NCBI RefSeq assembly: GCF_964340395.1
Contig: NC_135549.1
Location: 31,168,832 to 31,232,831, forward strand
Reading direction: 5' to 3'
Source of the DNA: Glandiceps talaboti
Lineage: Eukaryota > Hemichordata > Enteropneusta > Spengelidae
DNA length: 64,000 nt
Of this stretch, positions 14,227-27,971 are shown one piece after another (position 1 is the stretch's first letter; each line of letters starts with the position of its first letter). The notes under the pieces were generated by a model. The model was not told where the DNA came from and did no database searches. It saw only the letters and a list, made by a program, of their open reading frames with translations. The translations under genes were made by a program, and so were the position numbers.

Positions 14227-17200
14227 TTCTTCCGCTTCTTGATTGGCTGTCTGGTCTTCATCTGCCATCTGTGTTCGTGCCATCTTCCTTGGCCTTGGGG
14301 TTCCATCCTGAAAGGAATGAATCAAACAATACAGTATAAACTTATTGATGGAATAAAATAACAGTCATTTAGATTTTAATATTTACTCTTAAAGTTGCCA
14401 CTACTCAATGTAACCTTTTTGAAAAGATATTACCACTGATAATAAAGTGATTCTAATCTCCAAAATATTACTTCATTCAGCTACAATCTACTTGTGACAC
14501 AAGGTTGTCACTACTTGTCATGTGCTTAGTACTGACAAAAGACCCTTTAGTTAACTTGTACTTTCCATTGGTGAAGGAAAACAATATTGGGCTACAAAAT
14601 CTAATGACCATTTTCAGTAATTTTACAATTCCAAAATCTTCACTTACTTCTTCCTCTTCTTGATTGGCTGTCTGATCTTCATCGGCCATCTGTTTTCGTG
14701 CCATCTTCCTTGGCCTTGGGGTTCCATCCTGAAAGGAATGAATCAAACAATACAGTATAAACTTATTGATGGAATGAAATAACAGTCATTTAGATTTTAA
14801 TATTTACTCTTAAAGTTGCCACTACTCAATGTAACCTTTTTGAAAAGATATTACCACTGATAATAAAGTTATTCTAATCTCCAAAATATTACTTCATTCA
14901 GCTACAATCTACTTGTGACACAAGGTTGTCACTACTTGTCATGTGCTTAGTACTGACAAAAGACCCTTTAGTTAACTTGTACTTTCCATTGGTGAAGGAA
15001 AACAATATTGGGCAACAAAATCTAATGACCATTTTCAGTAATTTTACAATTCCAAAATCTTCACTTACTTCTTCCTCTTCTTGATTGGCTGTCTGATCTT
15101 CATCTGCCATCTGTTTTCGTGCCATCTTCCTTGGCCTTGGGGTTCCATCCTGAAAGGAATGAATCAAACAATACAGTATAAACTTATTGATGGAATGAAA
15201 TAACAGTCATTTAGATTTTAATATTTACTCTTAAAGTTGCCACTACTCAATGTAACCTTTTTGAAAAGATATTACCACTGATAATAAAGTGATTCTAATC
15301 TCCAAAATATTACTTCATTCAGCTACAATCTACTTGTGACACAAGGTTGTCACTACTTGTCATGTGCTTAGTACTGACAAAAGACCCTTTAGTTAACTTG
15401 TACTTTCCATTGGTGAAGGAAAACAATATTGGGCAACAAAACCTAATGATCATTTTCAGTAATTTTACAATTCCAAAATCTTCACTTACTTCTTCCGCTT
15501 CTTGATTGGCTGTCTGGTCTTCATCTGCCATCTGTTTTCGTGCCATCTTCCTTGGCCTTGGGGTTCCATCCTGAAAGGAATGAATCAAACAATACAGTAT
15601 AAACTTATTGATGGAATAAAATAACAGTCATTTAGATTTTAATATTTACTCTTAAAGTTGCCACTACTCAATGTAACCTTTTTGAAAAGATATTACCACT
15701 GATAATAAAGTGATTCTAATCTCCAAAATATTACTTCATTCAGCTACAATCTACTTGTGACACAAGGTTGTCACTACTTGTCATGTGCTTAGTACTGACA
15801 AAAGACCCTTTAGTTAACTTGTACTTTCCATTGGTGAAGGAAAACAATATTGGGCAACAAAATCTAATGACCATTTTCAGTAATTTTACAATTCCAAAAT
15901 CTTCACTTACTTCTTCCTCTTCTTGATTGGCTGTCTGATCTTCATCTGCCATCTGTTTTCGTGCCATCTTCCTTGGCCTTGGGGTTCCATCCTGAAAGGA
16001 ATGAATCAAACAATACAGTATAAACTTATTGATGGAATGAAATAACAGTCATTTAGATTTTAATATTTACTCTTAAAGTTGCCACTACTCAATGTAACCT
16101 TTTTGAAAAGATATTACCACTGATAATAAAGTTATTCTAATCTCCAAAATATTACTTCATTCAGCTACAATCTACTTGTGACACAAGGTTGTCACTACTT
16201 GTCATGTGCTTAGTACTGACAAAAGACCCTTTAGTTAACTTGTACTTTCCATTGGTGAAGGAAAACAATATTGGGCAACAAAATCTAATGACCATTTTCA
16301 GTAATTTTACAATTCCAAAATCTTCACTTACTTCTTCCTCTTCTTGATTGGCTGTCTGATCGTCATCTGCCATCTGTTTTCGTGCCATCTTCCTTGGCCT
16401 TGGGGTTCCATCCTGAAAGGAATGAATCAAACAATACAGTATAAACTTATTGATGGAATGAAATAACAGTCATTTAGATTTTAATATTTACGCTTAAAGT
16501 TGCCACTACTCAATGTAACCTTTTTGAAAAGATATTACCACTGATAATAAAGTGATTCTAATCTCCAAAATATTACTTCATTCAGCTACAATCTACTTGT
16601 GACACAAGGTTGTCACTACTTGTCATGTGCTTAGTACTGACAAAAGACCCTTTAGTTAACTTGTACTTTCCATTGGTGAAGGAAAACAATATTGGGCAAC
16701 AAAATCTAATGACCATTTTCAGTAATTTTACAATTCCAAAATCTTCACTTACTTCTTCCTCTTCTTGATTGGCTGTCTGATCGTCATCTGCCATCTGTTT
16801 TCGTGCCATCTTCCTTGGCCTTGGGGTTCCATCCTGAAAGGAATGAATCAAACAATACAGTATAAACTTATTGATGGAATGAAATAACAGTCATTTAGAT
16901 TTTAATATTTACGCTTAAAGTTGCCACTACTCAATGTAACCTTTTTGAAAAGATATTACCACTGATAATAAAGTGATTCTAATCTCCAAAATATTACTTC
17001 ATTCAGCTACAATCTACTTGTGACACAAGGTTGTCACTACTTGTCATGTGCTTAGTACTGACAAAAGACCCTTTAGTTAACTTGTACTTTCCATTGGTGA
17101 AGGAAAACAATATTGGGCAACAAAACCTAATGATCATTTTCAGTAATTTTACAATTCCAAAATCTTCACTTACTTCTTCCGCTTCTTGATTGGCTGTCTG

Positions 17201-19359
17201 GTCTTCATCTGCCATCTGTTTTCGTGCCATCTTCCTTGGCCTTGGGGTTCCATCCTGAAAGGAATGAATCAAACAACACAGTATAAACTTATTGATGGAA
17301 TGAAATAACAGTCATTTAGATTTTAATATTTACTCTTAAAGTTGCCACTACTCAATGTAACCTTTTTGAAAAGATATTACCACTGATAATAATGTTATTC
17401 TAATCTCCAAAATATTACTTCATTCAGCTACAATCTACTTGTGACACAAGGTTGTCACTACTTGTCATGTGCTTAGTACTGACAAAAGACGCTTTAGTTA
17501 ACTTGTACTTTCCATTGGTGAAGGAAAACAATATTGGGCAACAAAATCTAATGACCATTTTCAGTAATTTTACAATTCCAAAATCTTCACTTACTTCTTC
17601 CGCTTCTTGATTGGCTGTCTGGTCTTCATCTGCCATCTGTTTTCGTGCCATCTTCCTTGGCCTTGGGGTTCCATCCTGAAAGGAATGAATCAAACAATAC
17701 AGTATAAACTTATTGATGGAATGAAATAACAGTCATTTAGATTTTAATATTTACTCTTAAAGTTGCCACTACTCAATGTAACCTTTTTGAAAAGATATTA
17801 CCACTGATAATAAAGTTATTCTAATCTCCAAAATATTACTTCATTCAGCTACAATCTACTTGTGACACAAGGTTGTCACTACTTGTCATGTGCTTAGTAC
17901 TGACAAAAGACCCTTTAGTTAACTTGTACTTTCCATTGGTGAAGGAAAACAATATTGGGCAACAAAACCTAATGACCATTTTCAGTAATTTTACAATTCC
18001 AAAATCTTCACTTACTTCTTCCTCTTCTTGATTGGCTGTCTGATCTTCATCTGCCATCTGTTTTCGTGCCATCTTCTTTGGCCTTGGGGTTCCATCCTGA
18101 AAGGAATAAATCAAACAATACAGTATAAACTTATTGATGGAATGAAATAACAGTCATTTAGATTTTAATATTTACTCTTAAAGTTGCCACTACTCAATGT
18201 AACCTTTTTGAAAAGATATTACCACTGATAATAAAGTGATTCTAATCTCCAAAATATTACTTCATTCAGCTACAATCTACTTGTGACACAAGGTTGTCAC
18301 TACTTGTCATGTGCTTAGTACTGACAAAAGACCCTTTAGTTAACTTGTACTTTCCATTGGTGAAGGAAAACAATATTGGGCAACAAAACCTAATGATCAT
18401 TTTCAGTAATTTTACAATTCCAAAATCTTCACTTACTTCTTCCGCTTCTTGATTGGCTGTCTGGTCTTCATCTGCCATCTGTTTTCGTGCCATCTTCCTT
18501 GGCCTTGGGGTTCCATCCTGAAAGGAATGAATCAAACAACACAGTATAAACTTATTGATGGAATGAAATAACAGTCATTTAGATTTTAATATTTACTCTT
18601 AAAGTTGCCACTACTCAATGTAACCTTTTTGAAAAGATATTACCACTGATAATAATGTTATTCTAATCTCCAAAATATTACTTCATTCAGCTACAATCTA
18701 CTTGTGACACAAGGTTGTCACTACTTGTCATGTGCTTAGTACTGACAAAAGACGCTTTAGTTAACTTGTACTTTCCATTGGTGAAGGAAAACAATATTGG
18801 GCAACAAAATCTAATGACCATTTTCAGTAATTTTACAATTCCAAAATCTTCACTTACTTCTTCCGCTTCTTGATTGGCTGTCTGGTCTTCATCTGCCATC
18901 TGTTTTCGTGCCATCTTCCTTGGCCTTGGGGTTCCATCCTGAAAGGAATGAATCAAACAATACAGTATAAACTTATTGATGGAATGAAATAACAGTCATT
19001 TAGATTTTAATATTTACTCTTAAAGTTGCCACTACTCAATGTAACCTTTTTGAAAAGATATTACCACTGATAATAAAGTTATTCTAATCTCCAAAATATT
19101 ACTTCATTCAGCTACAATCTACTTGTGACACAAGGTTGTCACTACTTGTCATGTGCTTAGTACTGACAAAAGACCCTTTAGTTAACTTGTACTTTCCATT
19201 GGTGAAGGAAAACAATATTGGGCAACAAAACCTAATGACCATTTTCAGTAATTTTACAATTCCAAAATCTTCACTTACTTCTTCCTCTTCTTGATTGGCT
19301 GTCTGATCTTCATCTGCCATCTGTTTTCGTGCCATCTTCTTTGGCCTTGGGGTTCCATC
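14227..19359 (-). CDS. exon block of the array gene, 13 copies
   Basis: Exon copies at 14227-14307 and every 421 bases to 19279-19359, all 81 nt and open. This block mixes two sequence types: the consensus (K12, EEEE end) and a second type with E25 changed to A and an intron change that turns the read-through residues MVI to MII. The copies at 16332 and 16753 share E17 to D. The copies from 17174 to 19279 form a three-unit higher-order repeat present twice. Confidence 0.55.
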
Positions 19360-19528
19360 CTGAAAGGAATAAATCAAACAATACAGTATAAACTTATTGA
19401 TGGAATGAAATAACAGTCATTTAGATTTTAATATTTACTCTTAAAGTTGCCACTACTCAATGTAACCTTTTTGAAAAGATATTACCACTGATAATAAAGT
19501 GATTCTAATCTCCAAAATATTACTTCAT
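17003..19528 (-). repeat. three-unit (1,263-bp) higher-order repeat, two copies
   Basis: Bases 17,003-18,265 and 18,266-19,528 share the same three units in the same order. Private markers recur exactly 1,263 bp apart: CAACACAG after the first exon (about 17,274 and 18,537), AATAATGTTATT (about 17,390 and 18,653), GACGCTTTAG (about 17,490 and 18,753), and a third unit with AAG in place of AGG at exon codon 7 plus an altered acceptor-side base. Confidence 0.9.
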
Positions 19529-19699
19529 TCAGATACAATCTACTTGTGACACAAGGTTGTCACTACTTGTCATGTGCTTAGTACTGACAAAAGACCCTTT
19601 AGTTAACTTGTACTTTCCATTGGTGAAGGAAAACAATATTGGGCAACAAAATCTAATGACCATTTTCAGTAATTTTACAATTCCAAAATCTTCACTTAC

Positions 19700-19795
19700 T
19701 TCTTCCTCTTCTTGATTGGCTGTCTGGTCTTCATCTGCCATCTGTTTTCGTGCCATCTGTTTTCGTGCCATCTTCCTTGGCCTTGGGGTTCCATC
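19700..19795 (-). CDS. 96-nt exon copy with in-frame 15-bp internal duplication
   Basis: This copy is 96 nt rather than 81 because a 15-bp stretch is duplicated in tandem, so MARKQ is present twice. Acceptor and donor are intact. The insertion is a multiple of three and keeps the repeat frame. Elsewhere in the array, 3-nt deletions (27286-27363 and 59588-59665) also keep the frame. This is consistent with, though not proof of, selection on frame. Confidence 0.6.
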
Positions 19796-20135
19796 CTGAA
19801 AGGAATGAATCAAACAATACAGTATAAACTTATTGATGGAATGAAATAACAGTCATTTAGATTTTAATATTTACTCTTAAAGTTGCCACTACTCAATGTA
19901 ACCTTTTTGAAAAGATATTACCACTGATAATAAAGTTATTCTAATCTCCAAAATATTACTTCATTCAGATACAATCTACTTGTGACACAAGGTTGTCACT
20001 ACTTGTCATGTGCTTAGTACTGACAAAAGACCCTTTAGTTAACTTGTACTTTCCATTGGTGAAGGAAAACAATATTGGGCAACAAAATCTAATGACCATT
20101 TTCAGTAATTTTACAATTCCAAAATCTTCACTTAC

Positions 20136-22742
20136 TTCTTCCTCTTCTTGATTGGCTAACTGATCTTCATCTGCCATCTGTTTTCGTGCCATCTTCCTTG
20201 GCCTTGGGGTTCCATCCTGAAAGGAATGAATCAAACAATACAGTATAAACTTATTGATGGAATGAAATAACAGTCATTTAGATTTTAATATTTACTCTTA
20301 AAGTTGCCACTACTCAATGTAACCTTTTTGAAAAGATATTACCACTGATAATAAAGTTATTCTAATCTCCAAAATATTACTTCATTCAGCTACAATCTAC
20401 TTGTGACACAAGGTTGTCACTACTTGTCATGTGCTTAGTACTGACAAAAGACCCTTTAGTTAACTTGTACTTTCCATTGGTGAAGGAAAACAATATTGGG
20501 CAACAAAATCTAATGACCATTTTCAGTAATTTTACAATTCCAAAATCTTCACTTACTTCTTCCTCTTCTTGATTGGCTGTCTGATCTTCATCTGCCATCT
20601 GTTTTCGTGCCATCTTCCTTGGCCTTGGGGTTCCATCCTGAAAGGAATGAATCAAACAATACAGTATAAACTTATTGATGGAATGAAATAACAGTCATTT
20701 AGATTTTAATATTTACTCTTAAAGTTGCCACTACTCAATGTAACCTTTTTGAAAAGATATTACCACTGATAATAAAGTGATTCTAATCTCCAAAATATTA
20801 CTTCATTCAGCTACAATCTACTTGTGACACAAGGTTGTCACTACTTGTCATGTGCTTAGTACTGACAAAAGACCCTTTAGTTAACTTGTACTTTCCATTG
20901 GTGAAGGAAAACAATATTGGGCAACAAAACCTAATGATCATTTTCAGTAATTTTACAATTCCAAAATCTTCACTTACTTCTTCCTCTTCTTGATTGGCTG
21001 TCTGGTCTTCATCTGCCATCTGTTTTCGTGCCATCTTCCTTGGCCTAGGGGTTCCATCCTGAAAGGAATGAATCAAACAATACAGTATAAACTTATTGAT
21101 GGAATAAAATAACAGTCATTTAGATTTTAATATTTACTCTTAAAGTTGCCACTACTCAATGTAACCTTTTTGAAAAGATATTACCACTGATAATAAAGTG
21201 ATTCTAATCTCCAAAATATTACTTCATTCAGCTACAATCTACTTGTGACACAAGGTTGTCACTACTTGTCATGTGCTTAGTACTGACAAAAGACCCTTTA
21301 GTTAACTTGTACTTTCCATTGGTGAAGGAAAACAATATTGGGCAACAAAATCTAATGACCATTTTCAGTAATTTTACAATTCAAAAATCTTCACTTACTT
21401 CTTCCTCTTCTTGATTGGCTGTCTGATCTTCATCTGCCATCTGTTTTCGTGCCATCTTCCTTGGCCTTGGGGTTCCATCCTGAAAGGAATGAATCAAACA
21501 ATACAGTATAAACTTATTGATGGAATGAAATAACAGTCATTTAGATTTTAATATTTACTCTTAAAGTTGCCACTACTCAATGTAACCTTTTTGAAAAGAT
21601 ATTACCACTGATAATAAAGTTATTCTAATCTCCAAAATATTACTTCATTCAGCTACAATCTACTTGTGACACAAGGTTGTCACTACTTGTCATGTGCTTA
21701 GTACTGACAAAAGACCCTTTAGTTAACTTGTACTTTCCATTGGTGAAGGAAAACAATATTGGGCAACAAAATCTAATGACCATTTTCAGTAATTTTACAA
21801 TTCCAAAATCTTCACTTACTTCTTCCTCTTCTTGATTGGCTGTCTGATCTTCATCTGCCATCTGTTTTCGTGCCATCTTCCTTGGCCTTGGGGTTCCATC
21901 CTGAAAGGAATGAATCAAACAATACAGTATAAAGTTATTGATGGAATGAAATAACAGTCATTTAGATTTTAATATTTACTCTTAAAGTTGCCACTACTCA
22001 ATGTAACCTTTTTGAAAAGATATTACCACTGATAATAAAGTTATTCTAATCTCCAAAATATTACTTCATTCAGCTACAATCTACTTGTGACACAAGGTTG
22101 TCACTACTTGTCATGTGCTTAGTACTGACAAAAGACCCTTTAGTTAACTTGTACTTTCCATTGGTGAAGGAAAACAATATTGGGCAACAAAACCTAATGA
22201 TTATTTTCAGTAATTTTACAATTCCAAAATCTTCACTTACTTCTTCCTCTTCTTGATTGGCTGTCTGGTCTTCATCTGCCATCTGTTTTCGTGCCATCTT
22301 CCTTGGCCTTGGGGTTCCATCCTGAAAGGAATGAATCAAACAATACAGTATAAACTTATTGATGGAATGAAATAACAGTCATTTAGATTTTAATATTTAC
22401 TCTTAAAGTTGCCACTACTCAGTGTAACCTTTTTGAAAAGATATTACCACTGATAATAAAGTGATTCTAATCTCCAAAATATTACTTCATTCAGCTACAA
22501 TCTACTTGTGACACAAGGTTGTCACTACTTGTCATGTGCTTAGTACTGACAAAAGACCCTTTAGTTAACTTGTACTTTCCATTGGTGAAGGAAAACAATA
22601 TTGGGCAACAAAATCTAATGACCATTTTCAGTAATTTTACAATTCCAAAATCTTCACTTACTTCTTCCTCTTCTTGATTGGCTGTCTGATCTTCATCTGC
22701 CATCTGTTTTCGTGCCATCTTCCTTGGCCTTGGGGTTCCATC
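20136..22742 (-). CDS. exon block of the array gene, 7 copies
   Basis: Exon copies at 20136-20216 and every 421 bases to 22662-22742, all 81 nt and open. 20136-20216 has T20 changed to L through a multi-base change (GTTAGC in place of ACAGCC-type sequence). 20978-21058 has a silent CCA to CCT change at codon 4. The 21399-21479 unit is intact in the exon although its read-through ORF is broken in the intron, which shows that the exon is what stays open. Confidence 0.55.
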
Positions 22743-23079
22743 CTGAAAGGAATGAATCAAACAATACAGTATAAACTTATTGATGGAATGAAATAACAGT
22801 CATTTAGATTTTAATATTTACTCTTAAAGTTGCCACTACTCAATATAACCTTTTCGAAAAGATATTACCACTGATAACGTTATTCTAATCTCCAAAATAA
22901 TAGTTCATTCAGCTACAATCTCCTTATTACACAAGGTTATCACTACTAGTCATGTGCTAAGTACTGACAAAAGACCCTTTAGTTAACTTGTACTTTCCAT
23001 TGGTGAAGGAAAACAATATTGGGCAACAAAATCTAATGACCATTTTCAGTAATTTTACAATTCCAAAATCTTCACTTAC

Positions 23080-26000
23080 TTCTTCCTCTTCTTGATCGGC
23101 TGTCTGATCTTCATCTGCCATCTGTTTTCGTGCCATCTTCCTTGGCCTTGGGGTTCCATCCTGAAAGGAATGAATCAAACAATACAGTATAAACTTATTG
23201 ATGGAATGAAATAACAGTCATTTAGATTTTAATATTTACTATTAAAGTTGCCACTACTCAATGTAACCTTTTGAAAAGATATTACCACTGATAATAAAGT
23301 TATTGTAATGTCCAAAATATTACTTCATCCAGCTACAATCTACTTGTGACACAAGGTTGTCACTACTAGTAATGTGCTTATTACTGACAAAAAACCCTTT
23401 AGTTAACTTGTACTTTCCATTGGTGAAGGAAAACAATATTGGGCAACAAAACCTAATGATCATTTTCAGTAATTTTACAATACCAAAATCTTCACTTACT
23501 TCTTCCTCTTCTTGATTGGCTGTCTGATCTTCATCTGCCATCTGTGTTCGTGCCATCTTCCTTGGCCTTGGGGTTCCATCCTGAAAGAAATGAATCAAAC
23601 AATACAGTATAAACTTATTGATGGAATGAAATAACAGTCATTTAGATTTTAATATTTACTCTTAAAGTTGCCACTACTCAGTGTAACCTTTTTGAAAAGA
23701 TATTACCACTGATAATAAAGTGATTCTAATCTCCAAAATATTACTTCATTCAGCTACAATCTACTTGTGACACAAGGTTGTCACTACTTGTCATGTGCTT
23801 AGTACTGACAAAAGACCCTTTAGTTAACTTGTACTTTCCATTGGTGAAGGAAAACAATATTGGGCAACAAAATCTAATGACCATTTTCAGTAATTTTACA
23901 ATTCCAAAATCTTCACTTACTTCTTCCTCTTCTTGATTGGCTGTCTGATCTTCATCTGCCATCTGTTTTCGTGCCATCTTCCTTGGCCTTGGGGTTCCAT
24001 CCTGAAAGGAATGAATCAAACAATACAGTATAAACTTATTGATGGAATGAAATAACAGTCATTTAGATTTTAATATTTACTCTTAAAGTTGCCACTACTC
24101 AATGTAACCTTTTTGAAAAGATATTACCACTGATAATAAAGTGATTCTAATCTCCAAAATATTACTTCATTCAGCTACAATCTACTTGTGACACAAGGTT
24201 GTCACTACTTGTCATGTGCTTAGTACTGACAAAAGACCCTTTAGTTAACTTGTACTTTCCATTGGTGAAGGAAAACAATATTGGGCAACAAAATCTAATG
24301 ACCATTTTCAGTAATTTTACAATTCCAAAATCTTCACTTACTTCTTCCTCTTCTTGATTGGCTGTCTGATCTTCATCTGCCATCTGTTTTCGTGCCATCT
24401 TCCTTGGCCTTGGGGTTCCATCCTGAAAGGAATGAATCAAACAATACAGTATAAACTTATTGATGGAATGAAATAACAGTCATTTAGATTTTAATATTTA
24501 CTCTTAAAGTTGCCACTACTCAATGTAACCTTTTTGAAAAGATATTACCACTGATAATAAAGTTATTCTAATCTCCAAAATATTACTTCATTCAGCTACA
24601 ATCTACTTGTGACACAAGGTTGTCACTACTTGTCATGTGCTTAGTACTGACAAAAGACCCTTTAGTTAACTTGTACTTTCCATTGGTGAAGGAAAACAAT
24701 ATTGGGCAACAAAATCTAATGACCATTTTCAGTAATTTTACAATTCCAAAATCTTCACTTACTTCTTCCTCTTCTTGATTGGCTGTCTGATCTTCATCTG
24801 CCATCTGTTTTCGTGCCATCTTCCTTGGCCTTGGGGTTCCATCCTAAAAGGAATGAATCAAACAATACAGTATAAACTTATTGATGGAATGAAATAACAG
24901 TCATTTAGATTTTAATATTTACTCTTAAAGTTGCCACTACTCAATGTAACCTTTTTGAAAAGATATTACCACTGATAATAAAGTTATTCTAATCTCCAAA
25001 ATATTACTTCATTCAGCTACAATCTACTTGTGACACAAGGTTGTCACTACTTGTCATGTGCTTAGTACTGACAAAAGACCCTTTAGTTAACTTGTACTTT
25101 CCATTGGTGAAGGAAAACAATACTGGGCAACAAAATCTAATGACCATTTTCAGTAATTTTACAATTCCAAAATCTTCACTTACTTCTTCCTCTTCTTGAT
25201 TGGCTGTCTGGTCTTCATCTGCCATCTGTTTTCGTGCCATCTTCCTTGGCCTTGGGGTTCCATCCTGAAAGGAATGAATCAAACAATACAGTATAAACTT
25301 ATTGATGGAATGAAATAACAGTCATTTAGATTTTAATATTTACTCTTAAAGTTGCCACTACTCAATGTAACCTTTTTGAAAAGATATTACCACTGATAAT
25401 AAAGTTATTCTAATCTCCAAAATATTACTTCATTCAGCTACAATCTACTTGTGACACAAGGTTGTCACTACTTGTCATGTGCTTAGTACTGACAAAAGAC
25501 CCTTTAGTTAACTTGTACTTTCCATTGGTGAAGGAAAACAATATTGGGCAACAAAACCTAATGATCATTTTCAGTAATTTTACAATTCCAAAATCTTCAC
25601 TTACTTCTTCCGCTTCTTGATTGGCTGTCTGGTCTTCATCTGCCATCTGTGTTCGTGCCATCTTCCTTGGCCTTGGGGTTCCATCCTGAAAGGAATGAAT
25701 CAAACAATACAGTATAAACTTATTGATGGAATGAAATAACAGTCATATAGATTTTAAAATTTATTATTAAAGTTGCCACTACTCAATATAACCTTTTTGA
25801 AAAGATATTACCTCTGATAATAAAGTTATTCTAATCTCCAAAATATTACTTCCTTCAGCTACAATCTACTTGTGACACAAGGTTGTCACTACTTCATGTG
25901 CTTAGTACTAACAAAAGACCCTTTAGTTAACTTGTACTTTCCATTGGAGAAAGAAAACAATATTGGGCAACAAAATCTAATGACCATTTTCAGTAATTTT

Positions 26001-27363
26001 ACAATTCCAAAATCTTCACTTACTTCTTCCTCTTCTTGATTGGCTGTCTGATCTTCATCTGCCATCTGTTTTCGTGCCATCTTCCTTGGCCTTGGGGTTC
26101 CATCCTGAAAGGAATGAATCAAACAATACAGTATAAACTTATTGATGGAATGAAATAACAGTCATTTAGATTTTAATATTTACTCTTAAAGTTGCCACTA
26201 CTCAATGTAAACTTTTTGAAAAGATATTACCACTGATAATAAAGTTATTCTAATCTCCAAAATATTACTTCATTCAGCTACAATCTTCTTGTGACACAAG
26301 GTTGTCACTACTTGTCATGTGCTTAGTACTGACAAAAGACCCTTTAGTTAACTTGTACTTTCCATTGGTGAAGGAAAACAATATTGGGCAAGAAAACCTA
26401 ATGATCATTTTCAGTAATTTTACAATTCCAAAATCTTCACTTACTTCTTCCGCTTCTTGATTGGCTGTCTGGTCTTCATCTGCCATCTGTGTTCGTGCCA
26501 TCTTCCTTGGCCTTGGGGTTCCATCCTGAAAGGAATGAATCAAACGATACAGTATAAACTTATTGATGGAATGAAATAACAGTCATTTAGATTTTAATAT
26601 TTACTCTTAAAGTTGCCACTACTCAATGTAACCTTTTCGAAAAGATATTACCACTGATAATAAAGTTATTCTAATCTCAAAAATATTACTTCATTCAGCT
26701 ACAATCTACTTGTGACACAAGGTTGTCACTACTTGTCATGTGCTTAGTACTGACAAAAGGCCCTTTAGTTAACTTGTACTTTCCATTGGTGAAGGAAAAC
26801 AATATTGGGCAACAAAATCTAATGATCATTTTCAGTAATTTTACATTTCCAAAATCTTCACTTACTTTTCCGCTTCTTGATTGGTTGTCTGGTCTTCATC
26901 TGCCATCTGTGTTCGTGCCATCTTCCTTGGCCTTGGGGTTCCATCCTGAAAGGAATGAATCAAACAATACAGTATAAACTTATTGATGGAATGAAATAAC
27001 AGTCATTTAGATTTTAATATTTACTCTTAATGTTGCCACGACTCAATGTAACCTTTTTGAAAAGATATTACCACTGATAATAAAGTTATTCTAATCTCCA
27101 AAATATTACTTCATTCAGCTACAATCTACTTGTGACACAAGGTTGTCACTACTTGTCATGTGCTTAGTACTTACAAAAGACCCTTTAGTTAACTTGTACT
27201 TTCTATTGGTGAAGGAAAACAATATTTGGCAACAAAATCTAATGACCATTTTCAGTAATTTTACAATACCAAAATCTTCACTCACTTCTTCCTCTTGATT
27301 GGCTGTCTCATCTTCATCTGCCATCTGTGTTCGTGCCATCTTCCTTGGCCTTGGGTTTCCATC
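23080..27363 (-). CDS. exon block of the array gene, 11 copies up to the mid-array break
   Basis: Exon copies start at 23080, 23500, 23921, 24342, 24763, 25184, 25605, 26024, 26445, 26866 and 27286. All are 81 nt except 26866-26945 (80 nt, see separate entry) and 27286-27363 (78 nt, one glutamate fewer, donor GTGAGT). The acceptor of 24763-24843 has changed from CAG to TAG and keeps its AG. Units here are more diverged and slightly shorter than those to the left. The 23,080-23,600 stretch nearly matches 35,153-35,673 on the other side of the break. The last copy directly abuts the CA microsatellite in what would be its upstream intron. Confidence 0.5.
26866..26945 (-). pseudogene. 80-nt exon copy with 1-nt deletion next to the donor
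   Basis: One base is missing in the glutamate run just before the GTAAGT donor. If spliced, this copy would shift the repeat frame. It is the only frame-breaking copy I found in the left half. Confidence 0.6.
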
Positions 27364-27383
27364 CTGAAAGGAATAAATCAAAC

Positions 27384-27426
<43 letters not shown>

Positions 27427-27440
27427 AAACACACATGTAT
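27384..27440. repeat. (CA)n microsatellite
   Basis: A CA run starts immediately after the array sequence at 27,383 and decays into ACACAAACACACATG. It marks the left edge of the break in the array. Confidence 0.95.
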
Positions 27441-27835
27441 GTTTGGTGTTAAAATAGCTTAAAATACACGGCGAAGATGACGAACGCAGATGGCAACGCG
27501 GCGAGGATGACAAATACGGACGGAGATGTACACGGTGAAAAAATAGACGATGGCAGAACTGCGAAATTTGTGTCTGTGGATGTTATGTACGAGAGAAAGG
27601 CCATAGACAGGCGAGTGAAAATACTACCGACCAACCGACCAACCGGTCACCAACTGAACCTAGCCTGAGGACAACCAAAACTGAGAAGAAAGAGAAAAAG
27701 ATGAAATGTTTGTATATATGTAAATACCGACAGCGAAAAAGGACCGAGATGCAAGGTAGTTGACGATGAAGACAAAATTATTTTTAACGTGGAGGTTGGG
27801 TAAGAAAAAGGGGAAGGGATATAGAAACTAGTCAC
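27441..27835. other. unique CpG-rich block inside the array
   Basis: About 395 bp without similarity to the 421-bp unit. It has about 17 CpGs between 27,470 and 27,650, against one per 421-bp unit in the array. Short degenerate repeats are visible (GATGACGAACGCAGATGG and GATGACAAATACGGACGG, and a GACCAACC run). Open frames of about 60 residues exist on both strands but are short and low-complexity, and I do not call a gene. It could be downstream flank of the terminal exon at 27,984-28,076, a promoter for the left array, or an insertion. Confidence 0.6.
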
Positions 27836-27930
27836 TCATTCATTCATTCATTCATTCATTCATTCATTCATTCATTCATTCATTCATTCATTCATTCATT
27901 CATTCATTCATTCATTCATTCATTCATTCA
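27836..27930. repeat. (CATT)n microsatellite
   Basis: About 24 uninterrupted tandem copies of CATT. It lies between the unique block and the AATAAA-containing tail of the putative terminal exon. Confidence 0.97.
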
Positions 27931-27965
27931 TACAGTCATTTTTTAAAAAGAAAAACAATTACAAT

Positions 27966-27971
27966 TTTATT
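27966..27971 (-). terminator. AATAAA poly(A) signal after the putative terminal exon
   Basis: On the minus strand AATAAA lies 12 nt after the TGA of the 27,984-28,076 copy and is followed by TTGTAATTG and a TTTTTCTTTTT stretch, resembling a downstream U/GU-rich element. The consensus unit has no AATAAA on this strand, although the ATTAAA variant is present in every unit. Confidence 0.5.

Larger units (their letters stand above)
1..27383 (-). repeat. 421-bp tandem array, left (homogenised) half, 64 units
   Basis: Head-to-tail copies of a 421-bp unit, all in one orientation, with the exon-like part on the minus strand. The consensus unit counted base by base is about 34% GC and holds a single CpG. 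Most neighbouring units differ by only a few bases. Units of other length are a 426-bp one near 3,570-3,600 (5-bp insertion), a 436-bp one near 19,740 (15-bp duplication inside the exon), 417-420-bp ones from about 22.8 kb on, and two enlarged by 208 bp through a transposon insertion. Base 1 lies just beside an acceptor-like site, so the array continues beyond the left edge of the window. Near-identity over 27 kb means recent or ongoing homogenisation, or possibly assembly expansion. Confidence 0.98.

Noticed and set aside
26723-26977. Plus-strand ORFs inside the array (also near 43,154, 48,449, 50,626 and 51,467)
   Set aside because: They are the antisense of the repeat unit and appear only where a variant removes a stop. 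No conserved plus-strand frame exists across units.
27115-27513. 132-residue minus ORF containing a valine-cysteine run
   Set aside because: The run is translated (CA)n microsatellite joined to an exon copy across its acceptor. It is not a plausible protein.
27477-27668. 63-residue plus ORF in the CpG-rich block
   Set aside because: Short and low-complexity, with degenerate internal repeats and no motif or start context that supports a gene.
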